NCBI GenBank assembly: GCA_902615045.1
Contig: CACMNP010000001.1
Span: 1 to 64,000 of the forward strand
Direction of reading: 5' to 3'
DNA length: 64,000 nucleotides
From: an uncultured Pelagibacteraceae bacterium
GTDB taxonomy: Bacteria > Pseudomonadota > Alphaproteobacteria > Pelagibacterales > Pelagibacteraceae
Shown in pieces: positions 48,133 to 56,629 of the stretch. The notes under the pieces are model-generated. The model was given only the letters and a program-made list of their open reading frames with translations. It ran no database searches and was not told the origin of the DNA. Within the stretch, counting starts at the first letter, position 1, and the number at the start of each line of letters is the position of its first letter. The position numbers and the translations under genes were made by a program.

Positions 48133-51100
48133 TATAATTTTGTGGGCATAGGCTTATCTTTATCAATTTTATATTTTTTAATTGCATCTACCGCATGTTT
48201 AGAAGCAATTAATTGTTCATTAGATAAAATACTTAAGCCATATGCAACTATATGCTCTTTATCGACTTCAAAAAATTTTCTTAAATTTTTTCTTGTATCA
48301 CTTCTACCAAATCCATCTGTGCCCAATGAATAAAAACTTTTATTTATGTAAGGTCTAATTTGGTCAGAATTCATTCTCATGTAATCTGAAGCTGCTAAAA
48401 TAGGACCTTCGGTTTTTCCAAGGCATTTTTCAACGTAAGAGATTTTTTTCTCTCCTCCTGGATTAAGCAAATTATGCCTTTCTGTTTCAAGTCCATCTCT
48501 TCTTAATTCATTAAAACTGGTAACACTCCATACTTCACTATCAACTTGATATTCATTTTGTAAAATTTCTGCTGCTTCAATCATCTCTCTTAAAATTGTT
48601 CCTGAACCCAATAATTGAATCTTATTTTTTTTATTCTTGCTGAAATCTTTTATTTTATACATCCCTTTTAATATGCCTTCTTCACAATCTTTGGGCATCT
48701 CTGGATGAGAATAATTTTCGTTCATTGTTGTAATGTAGTAAAAAATATTTTCATGTTTTTCATGCATTCTTCTTAAACCTTCTTTAAAAATTGTAGCTAA
48801 TTCATAATGAAAGGTTGGATCATAAGAAACACAATTTGGAATTGTTGATGCTAATAAATGACTGTGACCATCTTGGTGTTGAAGACCTTCTCCAGCCAAA
48901 GTTGTTCTTCCAGCTGTAGCTCCAATTAGAAATCCTCTTGTTTGACTATCTCCAGCTGCCCAAGCAAAATCGCCAGTTCTTTGAAAACCAAACATAGAAT
49001 AAAAAAGATAAATTGGTATCATTTCTATATCATGATTTGAATACGATGTTCCTGCAGCTATCCATGATGCCATGGATCCAGCCTCATTTATTCCTTCCTC
49101 TAAAACTTGACCACTTTTCTCTTCCTTGTAAGAGCTTAATTGAGCTGAGTCCTCTGGCTCATATTTTTGTCCTTCGTGCGCATATATACCTATTTTTTGG
49201 AAAAAACCTTCCATGCCAAATGTTCTTGCTTCATCAGGGATTATTGGAACAAGTCTTGGAGCAACATTTTTATCTCTTAGCAAATTCGTCAACATCCTAA
49301 CAAGTGCCATAGTAGTTGACATTTCTTTTTCACCAGTTGATTTTTTCATAAAGTCAAAAATATCATTACTTGGTGTTTTTATTGGTTTCGAAAAAGACGA
49401 TCTCTCAGGAATATATCCTCCTAAAGCTAATCTTCTTTTTTTTAAGTATTTTATTTCCTCTGAATTTTCATCAGGTCTAAAGTATTCTATATTTTTAACT
49501 TGTTCGTCTGTTAATGGAACATCAAATCTATCTCTATAATATAGCAAATCATCTACACCTAATTTTTTTTGCTGGTGGGTTGTATTTATACTTTCACCAG
49601 ATTTTCCCATACCATATCCTTTAATTGTTTTAGCTAATATGACTGTTGGTCTGTCTTTTGTATTAATAGCTTTATGATAAGCAGCATAAACTTTATGCGG
49701 GTCGTGACCGCCTCTATTTAATTTCCAAACGTCGCTATCCGTATAGCTTGCAACTAGATTTTTAAGTTCTGGGTATTTCCCAAAGAAGTTATCTCTAACG
49801 TATAAACCGCCTTTTGCTTTAAATGCTTGGTATTCTCCATCAACTGCTTCGTTCATTCTTTTTACAAGTAAACCTGATTTGTCATTTGCAAGTAAAGGAT
49901 CCCAATATGACCCCCAAATGACTTTTATTACATTCCAGCCAGCTCCTCTAAAAATTCCCTCTAATTCTTGAATTATTTTACCATTACCTCTTACTGGACC
50001 ATCTAATCTTTGTAGGTTGCAGTTCACAACATAAATCAAGTTATCTAACTTTTCTCTTGCAGCTAAACCAATAGATCCTAGAGCTTCTGGCTCATCTATT
50101 TCACCATCCCCTAAGAAAGTCCAAACTTTTCTATTCTCATCTTTTATTAATTTTCTATTAATAAGATATTTCATAAATCTTGCCTGATAGGTTGCCATCA
50201 TTGGTCCAAGACCCATAGAAACAGTTGGAAACTGCCAAAACTTAGGCATCAGCCATGGATGGGGATAAGATGATAAACCTCCTGGGTAAACTTCCTGTCT
50301 GAATCTATCTAGTTGCTTTTCGTCAAGTCTTCCTTCCAAAAAAGCTCTAGCGTAAATACCAGGCGCCGAATGTCCTTGGAAATAAATTAAATCTCCACCA
50401 AATTTATTGCTTTTAGCTCTCCAAAAATGATTCATTCCTATATCATAAAGAGTTGCTGCTGAAGCAAATGTCCCAATGTGACCTCCTAATGAAGGATCTC
50501 TCATGTTTGCTCTGACAACCATCACTGCTGAATTCCATCGAATTAGTGCTCTGATTTTTCTTTCGATATTTTGATCGCCTGGAGATTTTATCTCTTCATC
50601 TGCTGGTATAGTGTTTATGTATGGTGTATTTTGTGTGTAGGGTATATTTGATCCCTCTTTATATGCCTGATCAATTAATTGTTTAATTAAAAAATGAGCT
50701 CTCTCAGGTCCTTCAGAATGAACTACAGCAGATAAAGACTCTAACCATTCTTTTGTCTCTTGAGGATCAATATCATTATTATTTTCAACTATTTCTAATC
50801 TTTCATTATGTTCTTCTACTTGTGTATTTTCTACTTTGATCTCTTTATGTGCACTAGTATCTAATTCAGAATTATTATATCCATTAGAATTTTCTGCTTC
50901 CGCAATTATTTTTTCTGTTGCAGGTGGTATCTTTTCAATAGTTTCTTGTTTTTGCTGAGTTCCATTCTCAGAGGATAATGTTAGTATCAAATCCCCTTTA
51001 GAAACTTTATCACCAATCTTGATGTTAATACTATCTACAACACCCTCAAAAGCAGATGGCACTTCAACACTTGATTTATCACTTTCTAAAGTTATTACAG

Positions 51101-51200
51101 GGTCATTTTTAGAGATTTTATCACCTTCTTTTACAAGAATTTCTATGATTTCTACTTCTTCAAAATCTCCAATATCTGGAACTAGTAATTTTTCACTCAT
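48132..51200 (-). CDS. aceE: Pyruvate dehydrogenase E1 (homodimeric type) with N-terminal lipoyl domain
   Basis: A 1022-residue thiamine-diphosphate enzyme that decarboxylates pyruvate. Residues 1-78 form a lipoyl domain ('ITLESDKSSVEVPSA' with the target Lys). A charged linker runs to about 145, and the AceE body follows (usual size about 890). The ThDP motif is 'GDGEIDEPEALGS...VVNCNLQRLDG', shown in fragments. 'GHSAPGIYARAFLEGRL' and 'QHQDGHSHLLAS' mark the active site. Homodimeric E1 proteins normally have no lipoyl domain; the close likeness to the aceF domain suggests duplication and fusion. Its last base is shared with the aceF start codon. Confidence 0.97.
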   Translation of the reverse strand: MSEKLLVPDIGDFEEVEIIEILVKEGDKISKNDPVITLESDKSSVEVPSAFEGVVDSINIKIGDKVSKGDLILTLSSENGTQQKQETIEKIPPATEKIIAEAENSNGYNNSELDTSAHKEIKVENTQVEEHNERLEIVENNNDIDPQETKEWLESLSAVVHSEGPERAHFLIKQLIDQAYKEGSNIPYTQNTPYINTIPADEEIKSPGDQNIERKIRALIRWNSAVMVVRANMRDPSLGGHIGTFASAATLYDIGMNHFWRAKSNKFGGDLIYFQGHSAPGIYARAFLEGRLDEKQLDRFRQEVYPGGLSSYPHPWLMPKFWQFPTVSMGLGPMMATYQARFMKYLINRKLIKDENRKVWTFLGDGEIDEPEALGSIGLAAREKLDNLIYVVNCNLQRLDGPVRGNGKIIQELEGIFRGAGWNVIKVIWGSYWDPLLANDKSGLLVKRMNEAVDGEYQAFKAKGGLYVRDNFFGKYPELKNLVASYTDSDVWKLNRGGHDPHKVYAAYHKAINTKDRPTVILAKTIKGYGMGKSGESINTTHQQKKLGVDDLLYYRDRFDVPLTDEQVKNIEYFRPDENSEEIKYLKKRRLALGGYIPERSSFSKPIKTPSNDIFDFMKKSTGEKEMSTTMALVRMLTNLLRDKNVAPRLVPIIPDEARTFGMEGFFQKIGIYAHEGQKYEPEDSAQLSSYKEEKSGQVLEEGINEAGSMASWIAAGTSYSNHDIEMIPIYLFYSMFGFQRTGDFAWAAGDSQTRGFLIGATAGRTTLAGEGLQHQDGHSHLLASTIPNCVSYDPTFHYELATIFKEGLRRMHEKHENIFYYITTMNENYSHPEMPKDCEEGILKGMYKIKDFSKNKKNKIQLLGSGTILREMIEAAEILQNEYQVDSEVWSVTSFNELRRDGLETERHNLLNPGGEKKISYVEKCLGKTEGPILAASDYMRMNSDQIRPYINKSFYSLGTDGFGRSDTRKNLRKFFEVDKEHIVAYGLSILSNEQLIASKHAVDAIKKYKIDKDKPMPTKL

Positions 51201-51311
51201 TTCGCTATTCGTATATATATATATTATTTACTTTTAATAGATGTATATTTTTGACCATTATTAAAATTTAGTAAAATTAATAATAAATGTTAAAAGAATA
51301 GATTAAATTTA

Positions 51312-51388
51312 GCGCCTGTAGCTCAATTGGATAGAGCGCTTGGCTACGGACCAGGAGGTTCTGGGTTCGACTCCTAGCAGGCGCACCA
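51312..51388 (+). tRNA. tRNA-Arg (ACG)
   Basis: A 77-base cloverleaf with encoded CCA. Acceptor GCGCCTG pairs with CAGGCGC and the discriminator is A. The anticodon loop is CTACGGA (ACG, A34 becomes inosine), D-stem GCTC/GAGC, and T-loop TTCGACT. A tiny membrane-peptide gene begins 13 bases later on the same strand, so the tRNA may head that transcript. Confidence 0.97.
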
Positions 51389-51401
51389 AAAAGAAGGAAA
51401 A

Positions 51402-51485
51402 ATGAAAATATCTTTGCAAAAATCTGTAATTTATTTTTTTGTAATAGTGTTAATAATATTATTTTTAATAACTTTAATAATTTAA
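51402..51485 (+). CDS. Tiny hydrophobic membrane peptide, 27 residues
   Basis: ATG at 51402, preceded by a good Shine-Dalgarno sequence (AGAAGGA, 5 bases before the ATG). The stop TAA at 51483-51485 overlaps the thioesterase ATG (TAATG). After 'MKISLQKS' the rest is an uninterrupted hydrophobic helix rich in Ile, Leu, Val and Phe, the size of one membrane span. It could be a small membrane regulator or a leader whose translation couples to the thioesterase. No known family is recognised; the ribosome site and overlap support real translation. Confidence 0.55.
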   Translation: MKISLQKSVIYFFVIVLIILFLITLII

Positions 51486-51904
51486 TGAAAAAATTTAAAC
51501 AAATTAGCGTTAAAAAAGGTTTCATGAGACACAATGGTGGTTTGCTACTAAGAGATATCTCAAAAACTAAATATGAATTTAAAACTAAAATAAAAAAAAA
51601 CCATCTTAACAGAGCTGGCATAACTCATGGTGGGTATATAGCATCGATCATAGATACCGGGTGTGGATCTGGAGCCCATAGAATTTCGGGTAATCAGCCT
51701 TGTGTAACTATAACACTTAATATTAACTTTATCGGACCTTCAACTACTGGTGATGAAATTTTTGGATATGTAAAAATTAAAAAAAAAACAAAAAGCATGG
51801 TTTTTTTAGAGTGCTATTTAGAATGTAAAGGTAAAATAATTGCATCTGCTACAGGTATTTGGAAAATACTTCAACGTAAGTTACCCCATGCAGGTCTAAG
51901 CTAA
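51485..51904 (+). CDS. PaaI-like hotdog-fold thioesterase
   Basis: A 139-residue single-hotdog protein. 'HLNRAGITHGGYIASIIDTGCG' carries the HGGxxxxxxD pattern of the PaaI/YbgC-like thioesterases, where the acid residue catalyses thioester hydrolysis. 'VTITLNINFIGPSTTGD' and 'ECYLECKGKIIASATGIWKIL' complete the fold. Substrate is a CoA thioester, unspecified. It is translated after the tiny peptide (shared TAATG). Its TAA overlaps the TAG of the TRAP permease gene, read from the other strand, by sharing the bases at 51901-51904. Confidence 0.88.
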   Translation: MKKFKQISVKKGFMRHNGGLLLRDISKTKYEFKTKIKKNHLNRAGITHGGYIASIIDTGCGSGAHRISGNQPCVTITLNINFIGPSTTGDEIFGYVKIKKKTKSMVFLECYLECKGKIIASATGIWKILQRKLPHAGLS

Positions 51905-54222
51905 ATTCTTCTTCTTATATTTAAATAACCAAAGATTGATAAAAGAATTAGAGCGATAGGATAAATTATTTCTTTTTTTGGTCTATTCTGATTTTCAATT
52001 TTAAATTCATTAATAATATCTCCCATATCTAAACCAGATTTTTTTGCAATGCCATTCCATTTTAAAGTATCAATTACGGTTTTATTGTCTTCTACAACTA
52101 AGCTCATTCCATAATCATCTAAACTGAAATTTTCATCAAAACTATTTTTTTCAATTACAAATAATTTATATCTTTCGCCATATTCTGTTAGTCTAGTAAT
52201 TTTAATTCTTACCTCTTTACTATTATCAAACTGTTTTTTGTTTATTTCTTCAATGCTTAAATAGTTATATTTTGGGTAAAATTTATTTAAAATAAATTCT
52301 GGAGATAATAATGATATTGAAATTATTAAAAAAATAATAATCTCATACCATCTCAATTTATTTATAAACCATCCCTGAGTAGCAGATGTAAATACTAAAA
52401 TCCCGATCAATGAGGTGGCTATGACCATTAAGCCATGCCATATGCTTTCAATACCAATTAATAATAACTCACTATTAAATAAGAATACAATAGGAAGTAT
52501 TCCAGTTCTCAGACTATACCAAAATGCCTGGGCTCCTGTTCTTAACGGGTCTCCGCCAGAAATTGCAGCTGCTGCGTAAGATGCTAAGCCAACTGGAGGT
52601 GTTACGTCTGCCATTAGGCCAAAATAGAATACGAATAAATGAACCGCAATTAAAGGAAAAATAAATCCTGATGCATTTCCAACATCCACAAGAACGGTTG
52701 CCATTAGAGACGCTACAACTACATAGTTTGCAGTTGTTGGTAAACCCATACCCAATAGTAAACATAAAATAATAGTTAAAAATAAAAGAATAATAACATT
52801 ATCTTTTGCAATCGACTCGATTACAATTATTAAATTAGTACTCAAACCTGTAGATCCAACTGCACCAACTATAATACCTGCTGTTGCAATTGCTATTCCA
52901 ACACTAACCATATTCAAGGCACCCTTTTCGAAACCAACAACAGTTTGGTTGTACCAATATATTAAAGCATTCTTAATGTTCTTTTCTTTAAAAATTTTAT
53001 TAAAAAGGTTAACTATAATTAAAGTTATTGTTGCAAAAAAAATAGAGTAAGAAGCTGTAAGCCTCATATAAACTAGTAGATATATAAGAACAAATATTGG
53101 AACTAAAAAATGTATTCCTTCAAAAAATGTTTTTTTCAATTTTGGAATGTCATTTTCATCCATACCTTTTAAATTTAATTTAAGTGCTTCAAGGTGAGAT
53201 ATATAAAATAGTGCAATATAAGAAATTATAGCTGGTAAAAAAGCATGTTTAACAACTTCAAAATATGTAACACCAATAAAACTTGCCATTACAAAGGCTG
53301 CTGCTCCCATAACAGGGGGCATTATTTGACCATTAACTGATGAAGATACTTCGATTGCACCCGCTTTTTCTTTTGAAAAACCTGTCTTTTTCATAATCGG
53401 AATTGTAAATGTTCCAGTTGTAACTGTATTAGCAATTGATGATCCAGAGATTAATCCTGTCATACCAGATCCTAGAATGGCTGCCTTAGCAGGACCACCT
53501 CGCATTTTTCCAACCATTGCAAAAGCTAAATCTAAAAAATATTTACCTCCTCCAGCAGTTTCTAAAAGTGCTCCAAAAAGTACAAAGAGAAATATGAAAT
53601 CTACAGAAACACCTATTGGAATTCCGAAAATAGCTTCTTGATCAAACCATTGAAAACCAACTAACCTTTTTAATGATAATCCGCCATGAGAAATTATGTC
53701 TGGCGCATATTGCCCAAAGTAAGAAAATAACAAAAAACAAACTGCAATAACAACTAATGGGACACCTATTACTCTACGGGTGGCTTCAAGAAGAATTAAT
53801 ATTCCAATAATTCCAAGTATAAGTTCTACTGGAATAGCAAAATCATTGGAAAGATTTATTTTAAGTAATATTCCACCCCTATCAACTAATTGATCATAAA
53901 AAATATAAATATATAAACAACAAACTGCACCTATTATTGCAATGAATATATCTATAAAATTTACTTTTTTACCCCTTGCATATGGAAATATTAAAAAAGC
54001 AAGTAAAAGTGCAAAACCAAGATGAATTGCTCTAGCAGGTAAACCTTTAAACATTCCAAAGTTTAACCAAAATGGAAATGGAGAAGCATACCAAAGCTGA
54101 AATAAAGACCAGGTTATTGCAATACCTGCAACTAACTTTAAATGAAAACCTGTTAAATTTCTTGTAGGAGAAAGATCTTCTTTAATCTTATTTTCAATTT
54201 TTTTATCTATGTCTGCTGACAT
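51901..54222 (-). CDS. TRAP transporter fused permease (TAXI-associated, 4TM/12TM)
   Basis: A 773-residue inner-membrane protein with both TRAP membrane parts fused. An N-terminal small-subunit-like part (residues 20-150) is followed by the large DctM-like permease, with 'LGSGMTGLISGSSIANTVTTG' and 'GLPTTANYVVVASLMATVL' as family motifs. 'GLMADVTPPVGLASYAAAAISG' and a C-terminal soluble DUF3394 region also fit. It would take up an organic acid with the sodium gradient, with the TAXI binding protein encoded just upstream. A strong terminator separates the two genes. Confidence 0.95.
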   Translation of the reverse strand: MSADIDKKIENKIKEDLSPTRNLTGFHLKLVAGIAITWSLFQLWYASPFPFWLNFGMFKGLPARAIHLGFALLLAFLIFPYARGKKVNFIDIFIAIIGAVCCLYIYIFYDQLVDRGGILLKINLSNDFAIPVELILGIIGILILLEATRRVIGVPLVVIAVCFLLFSYFGQYAPDIISHGGLSLKRLVGFQWFDQEAIFGIPIGVSVDFIFLFVLFGALLETAGGGKYFLDLAFAMVGKMRGGPAKAAILGSGMTGLISGSSIANTVTTGTFTIPIMKKTGFSKEKAGAIEVSSSVNGQIMPPVMGAAAFVMASFIGVTYFEVVKHAFLPAIISYIALFYISHLEALKLNLKGMDENDIPKLKKTFFEGIHFLVPIFVLIYLLVYMRLTASYSIFFATITLIIVNLFNKIFKEKNIKNALIYWYNQTVVGFEKGALNMVSVGIAIATAGIIVGAVGSTGLSTNLIIVIESIAKDNVIILLFLTIILCLLLGMGLPTTANYVVVASLMATVLVDVGNASGFIFPLIAVHLFVFYFGLMADVTPPVGLASYAAAAISGGDPLRTGAQAFWYSLRTGILPIVFLFNSELLLIGIESIWHGLMVIATSLIGILVFTSATQGWFINKLRWYEIIIFLIISISLLSPEFILNKFYPKYNYLSIEEINKKQFDNSKEVRIKITRLTEYGERYKLFVIEKNSFDENFSLDDYGMSLVVEDNKTVIDTLKWNGIAKKSGLDMGDIINEFKIENQNRPKKEIIYPIALILLSIFGYLNIRRRI

Positions 54223-54245
54223 TCAGCTTAATATATAAAAAAAAA

Positions 54246-54267
54246 GGCCCAATAGATATATTGGGCC
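54246..54267 (-). terminator. Terminator between the TAXI binding-protein gene and TRAP permease
   Basis: Perfect 9-bp stem GGCCCAATA (54246-54254) / TATTGGGCC (54259-54267), loop GATA, with nine A on the low side, which is a run of nine U in the - strand RNA. It sits 23 bases after the TAXI stop codon and before the permease start, a classic intra-operon attenuating terminator. Confidence 0.85.
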
Positions 54268-54289
54268 TCAATTTTTTATATAGATTTAA

Positions 54290-55297
54290 TTACATTAAAC
54301 CAGCTTCTTTGTAATATTTAACAGCTCCAGGATGAAGCGGTGCTGATAAACCATCAGCTATCATATTTTTTTTCTCTAAAGGAGCAAAAGCTGGATGTTG
54401 TTTTCTAAAATCATCAAAATTTTCAAAAACAGCTTTTGTAACTTGATAAACTAAATCTTCAGAAACATCCATGCTTGTTACTACAGTAGCTTTGACACCA
54501 AATGTAGTTACATCTTTTTTCTGTTTAGTATAAGTGCCTTTTGGAATTGTTGCAGATGCATAATAATCAGCTCCACTAATAATTCCGTCAATTACATCTC
54601 CTGTTAAATTGATTGGCATAGCTTTAGCTGCACATGTTGCTGCTTGTTCCATTGCTCCATTTGGAAAACCTACTGAATATCCAAATGCATCAATTTTTCC
54701 ATCACATAAAGCTTTTACTTGCTCTGAAGATGTTAACTCAGTAACTGATTTAAAGAAACTGTTATCAACGCCCATGGCTTTCATTAATTCTTCCATTGTT
54801 CCTCTTTGACCAGAACCTGGATTTCCAATGTTTACTACTTTTCCTTTAAGACCCATAAAATCTTTAACTTTTGCTTTTTTTCTAGCCCAGATTTGAAATG
54901 GCTCGTTATGTACTGAGAAAACAGCTCTTAAATTTTTGAATTGTTTCCCTTCCCATTTGCTTGATCCATTGTAAGCATGAAATTGCCAGTCAGATTGTGC
55001 TACACCAAATTGAAACTCGCCATCTTTTATTTGTCCGATGTTATAATTTGATCCTCCAGTTGAAGGAGCGGTACATCTGTAAGCTTTATCTTTCATACCT
55101 TTTTTTCTACCGTGTTCAGCACTAATTGCTGACTTATGTAACATTTTACAAATAGCGTTTCCTGTCTGAAAATAAACTCCAGTTGGTCCTCCTGTACCTA
55201 TTGTAAAAAACTCTGCTGATTTTGCTATTGATCCAAATGAAAATATAGCAGCTAAAATAATCAGAGAGCTTGATATTGTTGATAATATTTTTTTCAT
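54290..55297 (-). CDS. TAXI-family TRAP transporter solute-binding protein
   Basis: A 335-residue periplasmic receptor with a signal peptide (residues 1-27, cleaved after 'SIAKSA'). The TAXI start 'FTIGTGGPTGVYFQTGNAIC' and 'RCTAPSTGGSNYNIGQIKDG' are characteristic. 'FAVHNE'-like and 'VNIGNPGSGQRGTMEELM' stretches form the ligand cleft. It binds a dicarboxylate or similar solute; identity unknown. It is encoded before the fused permease with a terminator in between, which suits the higher need for the receptor than for the pump. Confidence 0.95.
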   Translation of the reverse strand: MKKILSTISSSLIILAAIFSFGSIAKSAEFFTIGTGGPTGVYFQTGNAICKMLHKSAISAEHGRKKGMKDKAYRCTAPSTGGSNYNIGQIKDGEFQFGVAQSDWQFHAYNGSSKWEGKQFKNLRAVFSVHNEPFQIWARKKAKVKDFMGLKGKVVNIGNPGSGQRGTMEELMKAMGVDNSFFKSVTELTSSEQVKALCDGKIDAFGYSVGFPNGAMEQAATCAAKAMPINLTGDVIDGIISGADYYASATIPKGTYTKQKKDVTTFGVKATVVTSMDVSEDLVYQVTKAVFENFDDFRKQHPAFAPLEKKNMIADGLSAPLHPGAVKYYKEAGLM

Positions 55298-55405
55298 ATA
55301 CCCTCTCTTAAGTTTTAAAATTAAATCTAACTATTTATTGCTTCGAGTGTCTAGTAAATTCATTAAATATAAGTGTTGCTAATTAAGGAATTTCTTATGT
55401 GATTA

Positions 55406-56629
55406 TTATTTTTCAACCCAAGATTTTAATTTATTTACTCCTTCTACAACCTTTGGGGCGTACAATTTTATTAACTCGTCATTAATATCGGTTTTTTCAT
55501 TAATATTTTTCATGAATGTATCTCCATCAAAGTCAGTAAAACTTAAACGAACTATCATCCTTTTTTGATCAAATCCAAAATCACTTCCTGGAAGTAAAGC
55601 AATATTTAAATCAGTTAAAATTTCATCGCATAAAATTGACGAGCTATCAAATTTTTTATTTAAGAATTCTGGCAATAAATAAAAGCCACCCATTGGTTTG
55701 TTCATAATAATATTATTAGATGATAAATTTCTATGAACGTATTCCCCAACAGCTTTAAGAATTTTTTTTGATTTTAAAATATAATCTTCGTGATTGGCAT
55801 TAAAAGCAGATATTGCAGCAAACTGAATTGGTGAACTTACTGCAGAAAATGTTTCACTTGCTAAAACTTTCATAGATTTAAGTAATTCAATTTTTTTCTT
55901 TGGTATTACAAAGTATCCAAGTCTCCATCCTCCAGCACCACACCATTTACTAAGACCGTTACTTATTATGACATTATCAGGGCAGTGTTCGAAAATAGAA
56001 ATATAATTCTCATCAAATGTTAATTCAGAATAAATTTCATCTGATAAAACTAGAATATTATATTTTTTTATTATTAAGGAAATTTCTTTTAAATTTTTAC
56101 ATATTTGTCCTGATGGGTTATTTGGAGAATTAAGAAATAATAGATATTTTTTATCTGGTTTTTTTAAAATAATTTTTTCTATTTCTTGAGCTTTAGGAAA
56201 CCAATTGTTTTCAGCAGATGTTTGAATCCAATGATATTCATTATTAGCTATAATTGATTGTGGTTTATAAGATACCCAACTTGGAGCTGGTAACAAAACT
56301 TCACCTTCAAATGCTAAATGCATCAAGAACATTAACTCTTTGGTTCCAGGACCGACAATGACCTGATCTGATTTAAAATTATAATTTTTCTTTTTCGACT
56401 CATATTTTGCGATTGAGTCTCTTAGTTTATCTAATCCTTGGATAGGTAAATAGCTTTTTTGATGAGCATTTTTTTTTAATTCCTCAACAATAGTAATTGG
56501 AACCGGGAATGGTGATTGTCCAAATCCAAACTTAATAATATTTTTTCCTTCATTTTCAATAACTTTTGATTTTTCATTTATTTTTAGTGTTGCTGATAAA
56601 CTAAGGCTTTTAATAGTATTTTTGATCAT
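55406..56629 (-). CDS. PLP-dependent aminotransferase, class I/II
   Basis: A 407-residue fold-type I aminotransferase. 'SPNNPSGQICKN' is the PLP-binding loop, 'ILVLSDEIYSELTF' contains the Asp-Tyr pair, and the Schiff-base Lys is in 'SNGLSKWCGAGGWRLGYF', with the Arg of the carboxylate site in the same stretch and in 'MIVRLSFTDFDG'. It resembles aspartate/aromatic aminotransferases. The substrate is not fixed by sequence alone. It shares its first base with the stop codon of the acetoacetyl-CoA synthetase gene. Confidence 0.88.
   Translation of the reverse strand: MIKNTIKSLSLSATLKINEKSKVIENEGKNIIKFGFGQSPFPVPITIVEELKKNAHQKSYLPIQGLDKLRDSIAKYESKKKNYNFKSDQVIVGPGTKELMFLMHLAFEGEVLLPAPSWVSYKPQSIIANNEYHWIQTSAENNWFPKAQEIEKIILKKPDKKYLLFLNSPNNPSGQICKNLKEISLIIKKYNILVLSDEIYSELTFDENYISIFEHCPDNVIISNGLSKWCGAGGWRLGYFVIPKKKIELLKSMKVLASETFSAVSSPIQFAAISAFNANHEDYILKSKKILKAVGEYVHRNLSSNNIIMNKPMGGFYLLPEFLNKKFDSSSILCDEILTDLNIALLPGSDFGFDQKRMIVRLSFTDFDGDTFMKNINEKTDINDELIKLYAPKVVEGVNKLKSWVEK

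Noticed and set aside
51277..51621. - strand open frame across tRNA-Arg and the start of the thioesterase
   Set aside because: It runs through a tRNA gene on the other strand, which a coding gene would not do; it is a shadow frame.
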